Positions 1 to 7,320 of a stretch of DNA of 64,000 bases are shown piece by piece. Each line of letters starts with the position of its first letter. Within the stretch, counting starts at the first letter, position 1. Made by a program: the position numbers and the translations under genes. The stretch comes from Algoriphagus aquaeductus. GTDB lineage: Bacteria > Bacteroidota > Bacteroidia > Cytophagales > Cyclobacteriaceae. The notes under the pieces were generated by a model, which had not been told where the DNA came from, did not search any database, and worked only from the letters and a program-made list of their open reading frames with translations. The stretch covers positions 1 through 64,000 of the forward strand of contig NZ_QKTX01000014.1 of the NCBI RefSeq assembly GCF_003253485.1, given 5' to 3'.

Positions 1-54
1 AAAAACCTCTACCAACTCCTGCCATCCAACTGGCCCAAATACCGCCCTAAATAA
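1..54 (+). CDS. C-terminal tail of an IS66-type transposase (partial)
   Basis: Frame 1 is open from the window edge to a TAA at 52-54 and encodes 17 residues ending in LYQLLPSNWPKYRPK. IS66 transposases (TnpC) characteristically finish with a short motif of the LLPHNW type, which this matches. Only the last codons are present because the window starts inside the gene. The likely right end of the same element follows 41 bases later. The short length keeps confidence moderate; the match is from memory of the family. Confidence 0.45.
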   Translation, partial: KNLYQLLPSNWPKYRPK

Positions 55-95
55 AAATCACTTTTTCTGCAATATGGGGTTGGTCGGAGGGATAC
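1..95 (+). mobile_element. Right end of an IS66-like insertion sequence
   Basis: After the transposase stop at 54 there are 41 non-coding bases ending GGTCGGAGGGATAC at 95. Read from the outside inward this end begins GTATCCCTCCGACC; IS66 inverted repeats usually begin with GTA. Immediately after base 95 an open frame starts that continues into the next gene, as expected if the element interrupts it. The left end and the 8-base target duplication lie outside the window, so the exact boundary is inferred. Confidence 0.4.
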
Positions 96-437
96 GACCT
101 TTTCAGAACCAATAGGGTAAACTGGGATATTTCTCAGGGATTTCCAGTCAAAAGCGTGACAGGTAAAACTGAGGATGAGTTAATCCCATTGATAGCTGGT
201 GTGAAGGAAGATGGATACTTGATAATTGATCATGATTCCAATAGCTACCTCTTTTTGGGGCAAGAAATACCTTTGGGTAAAAGGCAGGTTTTTGTCACTA
301 ATCCTTACCTCGAAAAATCAGAAACTGAACCAGAGGTAATGCTTTTGAAGTCAAAGAATAATGAATGCTTTGAATTTTATGAGGCGTTTGGGCTGCCTAA
401 GTTGAAAGACGGGGCAGTGCCAAAGTCAATTAAATGA
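96..437 (+). pseudogene. 3' remainder of an unrecognised gene cut by the IS66-like element
   Basis: An open frame runs without a stop from the proposed IS end at 96 (first residues DLFRTNRVNWDISQGFP) to the stop at 435-437. A GTG at 156 gives a 93-residue reading, but the frame upstream of it also looks coding and has no ATG, so the original start was probably lost on the other side of the insertion. The protein is acidic and soluble-looking, with no signal peptide or membrane segment. I do not recognise the family. It lies 79 bases upstream of the RecQ-like gene and could be a broken member of the same island. Confidence 0.5.
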
Positions 438-516
438 AACCACTACTCAAAAAAGATTAATTGAATTCCCGAAGCCTGATTACCTTGAAAAATAGTAATT
501 ATCAATTAACCCATTA

Positions 517-3500
517 ATGACTCACAAATTCCATTTTTCTGCCGGCTATGAACTCAAATCCGTGCGAGATAGCCTCCAAAAGATTCCCGACAAAAGGCGA
601 GAATATGAAGGGTTAAAGAAGGCTTTGTCTTCCTACATCGTGAAGACAGATTGTGCCTTGGATAACATTCCTGCAGGGCGAGACAACCGATTTGCCTTTG
701 TGCTTCATAATATGATCATGCGTGGAATTCCCACCTTGGCATCCTTTGGTTTGGAGGAGGAATTTCGACAAGCGTTGGGTTTGATCAATTTCAGAGAATC
801 CAATACCAAGAGTTTGGAGCATAGTCTTTCAGAGGAAGTTCCTCCTGACCGGTTGCTTCAGGCTCTTTACTTAATAGAACCGAGAATCAGTCGAAAAACT
901 GCTCATGAACATTTTTTGAAAAGTTGGGAAAGTCATAGCAGTGATTTTGAAGAACGCTATTTGTATCAGGAACTTCCCAATCGGACTTTTGATGGAAATG
1001 GAGATTTCTTAATCCAGCTCTTTCAGCCCCAAAGAGAAATTCAGTCTATCCTTCCTGATCAAATTAATACCAAACGCCAGGAAAGATCATTTACGGAGCA
1101 AAGGATTGATTTTTCTTTGGAATATCCCTTTCCCGTCACGGAAACAAATCGAAGAGGATTCTGTGTGGAAATCGATGGTTCCCAGCATGAGGAGAAAGGT
1201 CAGCAGCAATTGGATAAAATGCGGGATGATGCACTACTTGAGGCAGACTGGGTAAATACCCTACGATTGAAGACCCGAGATTTTACTGAAAATGGCTTGC
1301 GGCATCACTTCGGATTTCTCAATGAACGCGAGTTTTCAAAGTTTTTTTACCAAACCTATTTCAAAAATTACCAGGATCCTCTTTTCTCAACAGCTGAAGG
1401 CTTGGCGGCATTGGAATTGGCTTTGGCTCCCTATGCAGTCGCAAGGATTCAGCAGGTATTGATCAAAGCAGTGATTTCTGGTTTCTTGTCTTTCGAAGAA
1501 GAAAAGTGGAATATCGCTGTTTTGGAACGGGATGTAGCCTGCGCTCATTTAGCAATCAATGACTTGAAACGATTTCTGCAGGCTTTCGCGGAGTTAGAGA
1601 ATCAGGGTAGAAAATTCCCGGAAATTGAATTGGATGTGTATTACACTTCTGAGTTTTCAGGCTCTGCATTTAGAAAGTCGACAGATATTCCAGTTGCTCA
1701 AATCGGAGACAATCAAAAGCCATATGACGTCTTTATTGATATTTCCATTTTGGAGCGAGATGGGCTTACGAGAAGACATGAAGCTGTAATTTTTGATGCC
1801 TATTTTCAGATTCGGTCTGCGCACTATTTTCCTAAAACTACTGAGCCTTTTCTGACTACCTCTCGCATTACTTGGGGTAATCTGGTTGTGTCAAAAGGTG
1901 ATGATAAATGGGAGGATCATCCAGTTACTTCCAATGCATTGGAGTTTTTTATCCAGAATATTTTCAGAAAAAAGTCATTTCGGGATGGACAGCTTCGAAT
2001 TTTAGATCGGGCATTGCGAAACCAAACTGTGATCGGTCTTTTGCCGACCGGTGGTGGTAAATCGCTCACCTATCAACTTGCCGGGCTCCTACAGCCTGGC
2101 CATGTGATTGTGATTGACCCAATCAAATCATTGATGAAAGACCAGGTAGACAGTTTAGCTAAAATTGGAATTACCGGTACAGTCTTTATCAACAGTTCGC
2201 TAAAAGATGTTGAAGCAAGGACAAGGGCCCAGAAAGTCCTTTCTGATGGGCGGGCTTTGTTTTGTTTCGTTTCTCCAGAGCGGATGATGATCCAGCGTTT
2301 CAGGGAATCGCTGGCATCCATGGCTAATGAAAATCATTTCTTTTCTTATGGTGTCATAGATGAAGTTCATTGTGTTTCAGAGTGGGGACATAATTTCCGG
2401 ACACCATATCTGAGTTTAGGAAGAAATCTGCTTGAATTCTGTAAGGCTGCCGATGGCCAGATCGCACTATTTGGATTGACTGCTACTGCTTCGTTTGATG
2501 TGCTTTCGGATGTTCAGCGGGAATTATCCGGTAACAAGGAAAATCAAATGATTCCTGACGAGGCGATTGTGAGGCATGAAAATACAAATCGAGATGAACT
2601 CCAATATCATATTGTAAAAGTAGAACTGGATCAAGAGACTATAGAAAAAATAACAAGAAAAGGAGCTACTAATTTTGGGAAGAATTTAAATCAAGAGTTC
2701 GGGATTTTGAAACAGCGGGTTCTTAATCAACTTCTTGCAAATCCTGGTCATTTCTTGAGAAAGTTCAATGTTAAGAAAGATGAAGTAATTACTGATGAGC
2801 TTATCAAACTCACCTACCCAGAAGGCAGTGCTCCTTTAATAGATGAAATTCATAATCGAATTAGCTTACCAAAAGGATCTTATGAAGATGATTTTTGGAA
2901 CTATCTGGATGGAGAGGGGAATAATAATGCCGCATTAGTTTTTGCCCCACATAAGACTTGGTATTTCGGAGTAACCGATCGGTATCAACCCTTTGAACGA
3001 AATGCAGGGATAACTGAATCGATCCTGCGAAGCAGATTGCTGCCAACCGATAAGATTGGAACTTTCATGGGGGTTGATAATGATGATGAGGCTACAGCCA
3101 AAACGCTCCAAGATGATAATGATAGAAATCAAGAGCAGTTTGTCAATGGATATCAGCAATTGATGGTTGCAACCAAAGCTTTTGGGATGGGTATTGACAA
3201 GCCCAATATCCGGTTTACCATACATAACAACTTTCCTGATTCTATTGAAAGTTTTGTTCAAGAAGCGGGTCGAGGAGGGCGTGACAGAAGGCTCTCTGTG
3301 GCTTGTGTTCTTTTCAATGATCAGGAGATTCCGGATCCTATGAAAAAGGATAAAATATACAAGCATGATCTGGACCTTCAAGAGGCTTTCTTTTGGAATT
3401 CCTTCAAGGGGGAGAATCATGAAAAGTGGGTTCTGTATGAGTTATTAAATGAGATCATTTTTCCGGGAAGGGATCGAGTCAAGCATCTTACCCGAATTCT

Positions 3501-5043
3501 CAAAGAACATCCGGATATTATGGATTTGGGATTGGATGTATGGGTGAGTCACCATCAGCCATCTAACAGGTTATATATCAATGCTTCAGATAAGAGAAAT
3601 TATGGTTGTATCTATTATAAAACAGGTCAATTCAGTATTCAATATGCCACAGAAGACACGACCAAATCCAATCAAGCACTAAATGCATTATGGTCAATCA
3701 TCCAAGATTTGGCTATTGATATTTCTCCTGATCACATGCAGGCTTGGCTTAATGAGAGCCAAGGGACAGAAAGACTTCCGGGAATAGAAAAGATCCTTGA
3801 AGCAAAAAATATTGGAGATGAATTTGAAGTTTTGGTTCCTTTTGTGAATGATCATTCAGAGGTATATCAAAAACTGGCATTAGTCTTACTTAATATTCTT
3901 GGAAAAGAACTTTCTGTAGAAAATATTAAGCTGTTTTCCGAGTATAGCAGAAAGCATTATCACCCCCGGTACGAGAACTTTTTGGAGAATTTGGATAAAG
4001 AAATCGGGATTCTTCAACAATTGGATGTTTATGCCATTGAGAATCCTAATCAGGTTGAGGAATTCAAATCCAAAGTACAAAGCAGACTGAACAGAAAGCG
4101 AGACAAGCAGGATACAGAAAAGGCAATTTTTAGATTTTCAGTGATCGGCTTGATAGAAGATTATACCGTAGACTACTCCAAGGAGACTTATATTCTAAAG
4201 GGTAGGAAAAAGGAGCGTAATGAATACCATACTGCGCTTCGATTCTATATATCTAAATATTACTCCCAAAAACGGACTGATAATATTATCAACTCTTTGT
4301 CAGAGAGAAAAGGGGATTCTGAAATTCAGCGAATTCTGAATTTTATAACTGAGTTTGTATATAAGGAGGTTGCTAAGAAAAGATTCGAGAGCATCAGCTT
4401 TATGCAGGAATGCTGCCAGGTTGGGCTGGAGAGAGGGAATGTGGAAATGAAGACTTGGGTTCACCTCTATTTCAATTCCAAGTATGCGAGAAAAGGATAT
4501 TCTGTTAAGCTGGATGATGATACTCTCAACCATTTTTCAATATTACCTGAGAAAGAAACATCTCCAGGAGAGTATAATGCATCTTTATTTGATTGGACCA
4601 AAGAAGGACAAGGTGAGGAATTTGAATATGTAATTGACTTCATGCATTTGATGAGTTTTGATAATTCAAATCCCGAGCGTGATAATCTTAAACATTTATT
4701 AGGTGCTTGTAGAAGATTAATAATAGCAAATCCAGATAATTATGTGTTCAGGCTGTTGAAAGCATTCGCCGTTCTCGTTTTGGAGGAGGAAAACCTTAAA
4801 CCAGATCTTAAGGCTTCAATATTGGAAGACTTAAAGAGGGGGTACTTAAACCTGTTTGAAAGGGAGGGTGAGAATTATGATATGGACCATGCTATGATTC
4901 ATTACAAGGCAGCTATGATGGACAAGCTGCAGAATAAATCAGCTCAAGAATGGTTCCTGGATGTCTTGGGTGATCTGGAATTTTTGGCTCATGTGGAGTG
5001 GACGGGAAGATTTAAAGAAAAATTCACTAAAGACTTGATATAA
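517..5043 (+). CDS. RecQ-type helicase with N-terminal Vsr/DUF559-like nuclease domain
   Basis: This 1508-residue protein is a predicted DNA helicase-nuclease. Around residues 215-252 it carries EIDGSQHEE followed by KMRDDALLEADWVNTLRL, the E-x-D-x-x-QH...RD...L...G-like pattern of the Vsr/DUF559 branch of PD-(D/E)XK nucleases. The helicase has Walker A LLPTGGGKSL near residue 507, motif II IDEVHCVSEWGH near 613, motif III LFGLTATAS near 652 and motif VI FVQEAGRGGRDR near 914, all in RecQ style. About 200 extra residues separate motif III from the second RecA lobe. Residues after about 940 form a 570-residue extension in which I see no RQC or HRDC signature. Typical RecQ is about 600-700 residues, so this is a specialised relative, not housekeeping RecQ. 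It leads a cassette: the next gene starts 9 bases after its stop. The island setting and the PLD partner suggest defence against foreign DNA (inference). Confidence 0.85.
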   Translation: MTHKFHFSAGYELKSVRDSLQKIPDKRREYEGLKKALSSYIVKTDCALDNIPAGRDNRFAFVLHNMIMRGIPTLASFGLEEEFRQALGLINFRESNTKSLEHSLSEEVPPDRLLQALYLIEPRISRKTAHEHFLKSWESHSSDFEERYLYQELPNRTFDGNGDFLIQLFQPQREIQSILPDQINTKRQERSFTEQRIDFSLEYPFPVTETNRRGFCVEIDGSQHEEKGQQQLDKMRDDALLEADWVNTLRLKTRDFTENGLRHHFGFLNEREFSKFFYQTYFKNYQDPLFSTAEGLAALELALAPYAVARIQQVLIKAVISGFLSFEEEKWNIAVLERDVACAHLAINDLKRFLQAFAELENQGRKFPEIELDVYYTSEFSGSAFRKSTDIPVAQIGDNQKPYDVFIDISILERDGLTRRHEAVIFDAYFQIRSAHYFPKTTEPFLTTSRITWGNLVVSKGDDKWEDHPVTSNALEFFIQNIFRKKSFRDGQLRILDRALRNQTVIGLLPTGGGKSLTYQLAGLLQPGHVIVIDPIKSLMKDQVDSLAKIGITGTVFINSSLKDVEARTRAQKVLSDGRALFCFVSPERMMIQRFRESLASMANENHFFSYGVIDEVHCVSEWGHNFRTPYLSLGRNLLEFCKAADGQIALFGLTATASFDVLSDVQRELSGNKENQMIPDEAIVRHENTNRDELQYHIVKVELDQETIEKITRKGATNFGKNLNQEFGILKQRVLNQLLANPGHFLRKFNVKKDEVITDELIKLTYPEGSAPLIDEIHNRISLPKGSYEDDFWNYLDGEGNNNAALVFAPHKTWYFGVTDRYQPFERNAGITESILRSRLLPTDKIGTFMGVDNDDEATAKTLQDDNDRNQEQFVNGYQQLMVATKAFGMGIDKPNIRFTIHNNFPDSIESFVQEAGRGGRDRRLSVACVLFNDQEIPDPMKKDKIYKHDLDLQEAFFWNSFKGENHEKWVLYELLNEIIFPGRDRVKHLTRILKEHPDIMDLGLDVWVSHHQPSNRLYINASDKRNYGCIYYKTGQFSIQYATEDTTKSNQALNALWSIIQDLAIDISPDHMQAWLNESQGTERLPGIEKILEAKNIGDEFEVLVPFVNDHSEVYQKLALVLLNILGKELSVENIKLFSEYSRKHYHPRYENFLENLDKEIGILQQLDVYAIENPNQVEEFKSKVQSRLNRKRDKQDTEKAIFRFSVIGLIEDYTVDYSKETYILKGRKKERNEYHTALRFYISKYYSQKRTDNIINSLSERKGDSEIQRILNFITEFVYKEVAKKRFESISFMQECCQVGLERGNVEMKTWVHLYFNSKYARKGYSVKLDDDTLNHFSILPEKETSPGEYNASLFDWTKEGQGEEFEYVIDFMHLMSFDNSNPERDNLKHLLGACRRLIIANPDNYVFRLLKAFAVLVLEEENLKPDLKASILEDLKRGYLNLFEREGENYDMDHAMIHYKAAMMDKLQNKSAQEWFLDVLGDLEFLAHVEWTGRFKEKFTKDLI

Positions 5044-5052
5044 TAATCCCAG

Positions 5053-5682
5053 ATGAAAGAAGAATTGCATTTGGCCTTAAGGGCCTTAGAAAAAAACCTG
5101 AAGGATATTCAGGCTGCTAATGAGACTGTAAAGGAAATGAGAAGCCTCGCTCATTCAGATATTGATGCGGCAAGTAAAGTTGTTAAGAAGATAGATGTAG
5201 AGCTCCAAACCCTTGAGGTGGAATTTAAGAGAGCTGTGTCGGCCTTTGAAAAAGAAGGCAAGGATACAATTAAAAGCTATGGGATTAAAGTTGGTGAGGC
5301 AGTAAAGGACATGACCAAGCTGAATGATTCCTTGAAGGAGCATGTAGACTCCAATATGGAAAGCCTGTCCGAATCCAATCGCTTGCTCTTTCAGAAATAT
5401 GAAACATCATGGGGAAAGCATAACCAAGAACTGGATCGAGTATTTCTAAAGTTCGAGGAATTAAAGCAGGCAATTGGAAAGCTCCAAGTTGAAATTGCTC
5501 AGGTAGATTTCCATTCTAAGTTGAATAAAATATCTGATTCGGTTTCTTTGGTTGCAGATGGATTGGATTCGCACTCTCAGGCGATTCAGGCAGGAATTAA
5601 AAAGCAGACGTCAAACTTTACTGTTCTGGCAATTATAGGTGCGATAATCATTGTGTTACAAGTAGTATCTTTTTTTGTTTGA
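5053..5682 (+). CDS. Tail-anchored coiled-coil protein of the helicase/PLD cassette
   Basis: The 209-residue product is rich in Glu, Lys, Leu and Ser over residues 1-185 with heptad-like spacing, indicating a long coiled coil. A single hydrophobic segment (VLAIIGAIIIVLQVVSFFV) closes the C terminus, so it is predicted to be tail-anchored in the inner membrane with the coiled coil in the cytoplasm. It has no signal peptide. It starts 9 bases after the helicase gene and ends 36 bases before the next gene, so it is co-transcribed. I do not recognise a family; short coiled-coil membrane proteins can act as sensors or scaffolds in defence cassettes, but that role is inferred from context only. Confidence 0.7.
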   Translation: MKEELHLALRALEKNLKDIQAANETVKEMRSLAHSDIDAASKVVKKIDVELQTLEVEFKRAVSAFEKEGKDTIKSYGIKVGEAVKDMTKLNDSLKEHVDSNMESLSESNRLLFQKYETSWGKHNQELDRVFLKFEELKQAIGKLQVEIAQVDFHSKLNKISDSVSLVADGLDSHSQAIQAGIKKQTSNFTVLAIIGAIIIVLQVVSFFV

Positions 5683-5718
5683 TTATTTAAAAGATGGGAT
5701 TTTTCAAATAATCTTTTT

Positions 5719-7320
5719 ATGGCAGTACTTCAAAAAAGTAAATCGATATACCCGTTTTGGGGAGAGTCCATTAGTTTGATCACTGGCCTTGACCCTTTAA
5801 GCCTTCAAACCACTTCAGAAGCCACCTACGCCACAATGCTTCCTGGAATATCTAACTTGACTAATAGGTTAAGGTATTTTGGCTTTTATTGTTGGCTTTT
5901 GGATTTCTATTTTCAACGCGAAGACAAAGGCAATGCATCCGAGCAATATAATTTTATCCGAAGGGCTGAGTTGATGATCGCCATATTGATGCAATCAGAA
6001 AGAAAAGAAGTCCTTCAAATTACAGGAAGCAGTTTTGCTTCAACCATGATTGGAAGCCGATCAGAGGATTTTTTTGATTTGGCCAAAGGGGCGGATAAGG
6101 AGGGGGATAAAGCTGTTTATTGGAAGTACCCTTCGGGAGCATTTGGACAATATTACTTTGGAGCAATGCGGGCTTTAGCTTTGGTTGCTGTGGCGATTAA
6201 TTCTGAAGGTAAAGAAATTTACAAAGTGAGCCTGCCTCACCCTCGACAAAAGGTTTCAGGCAAACAATTAGCAGATGCATTTGACCAGACTTTGACCCCG
6301 GTAGTAAGAGATCTTTTTTACCATAATATCAAAAAGGGTAGACTTCAAGAATTGGATATTCCTGTTTTGATCCAATATTTTGCTATCGATAAAATAGATT
6401 CTAACTCTCCTGAATGGCTTCTTTACGTTTCCATGCTGATGGATAAAGATGATCCAAGCCAGGAATTGGAGGATAGAATTACTTTTCATAGAAGAAATAC
6501 CATTTTGGAGCTGTTAATGACTGCTAAGTCTAATGGGAATAAGTTGGATTGGCATCTTTTTATTTTGCAGGCCTACGAAAAAAAGCTTGTTCACTCAGAA
6601 ATCCAAAATTCAGCAACTCTGGTTGGATGGTATGCTTATAAATTCAATGAATATTATCAATATGCCTGTGGAGCTATTTTTTGGGCAGTATTGCAACAGC
6701 TATATCTTAATCAGAATGATGAATACTTGCCTGAATTTGTAACTGATTTAACCAAGTCTGTTATAGAAGAATTGGTTAAATCTGTGGAAAATACTAATCC
6801 AGGAAACACCTTAAAGGAATTCCTATCCTTTATTCCGGAGAAACTTCAAGAGGAGGATTTATATAACAATATTGAGACAAAAGGATACAGCAATCCCGAG
6901 GAAGTAGCCAAGAATGGATTTTTTTTATTGTTCAGATTATACCTGGAAAACAGGGATTCGATTCATGCTTTAAAGGAATTTATGAATCGGCGGGAGATGA
7001 TCAGGGAAGGAAATATGATCGACGGATTATTCTATCTCGAGGCAGCAGAAAGCGAAACCTTGGAAAACTTTGTTTATCAATTTATCCTACGAAAGATTAT
7101 CAACAGGCACCAAATGGTTGCTTTGCGAAAAATGGGTAATGGTTCTCAAGCTACCCATAAGTTCATTCTTGAGGATCAATTTATTCGCTTTATTGACACG
7201 TTTCCACCGAGAGCAACTTCTCCCCGAATGGTTGCCCTTGGGAATTTACTTTCCGATTTACAAGTGATTGGATCGGATGGAATGTTGACTCCAAAACATG
7301 AAATAATCCTTTCACAGTAA
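5719..7320 (+). CDS. Unrecognised 533-residue protein of the helicase/PLD cassette
   Basis: The protein starts MAVLQKSKSIYPFWGE and has a conserved-looking N-terminal block with TTSEATYATMLPGISNLTNR and then RYFGFYCWLLDFYF. The rest is mostly helical and hydrophilic, without a signal peptide, a clear membrane segment or a catalytic motif I can name. It sits 36 bases after the coiled-coil gene, and its stop codon overlaps the start of the PLD gene by one base (TAATG), which implies translational coupling with the nuclease. I associate this N-terminal block with uncharacterised proteins beside PLD nucleases in defence islands, but cannot confirm this here. It may be an adaptor or regulator of the PLD protein (inference). 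Confidence 0.7.
   Translation: MAVLQKSKSIYPFWGESISLITGLDPLSLQTTSEATYATMLPGISNLTNRLRYFGFYCWLLDFYFQREDKGNASEQYNFIRRAELMIAILMQSERKEVLQITGSSFASTMIGSRSEDFFDLAKGADKEGDKAVYWKYPSGAFGQYYFGAMRALALVAVAINSEGKEIYKVSLPHPRQKVSGKQLADAFDQTLTPVVRDLFYHNIKKGRLQELDIPVLIQYFAIDKIDSNSPEWLLYVSMLMDKDDPSQELEDRITFHRRNTILELLMTAKSNGNKLDWHLFILQAYEKKLVHSEIQNSATLVGWYAYKFNEYYQYACGAIFWAVLQQLYLNQNDEYLPEFVTDLTKSVIEELVKSVENTNPGNTLKEFLSFIPEKLQEEDLYNNIETKGYSNPEEVAKNGFFLLFRLYLENRDSIHALKEFMNRREMIREGNMIDGLFYLEAAESETLENFVYQFILRKIINRHQMVALRKMGNGSQATHKFILEDQFIRFIDTFPPRATSPRMVALGNLLSDLQVIGSDGMLTPKHEIILSQ

Noticed and set aside
2935..3420. 161-residue minus-strand ORF inside the helicase gene
   Set aside because: It lies opposite a gene with clear helicase motifs and has no recognisable domain or regulatory context.
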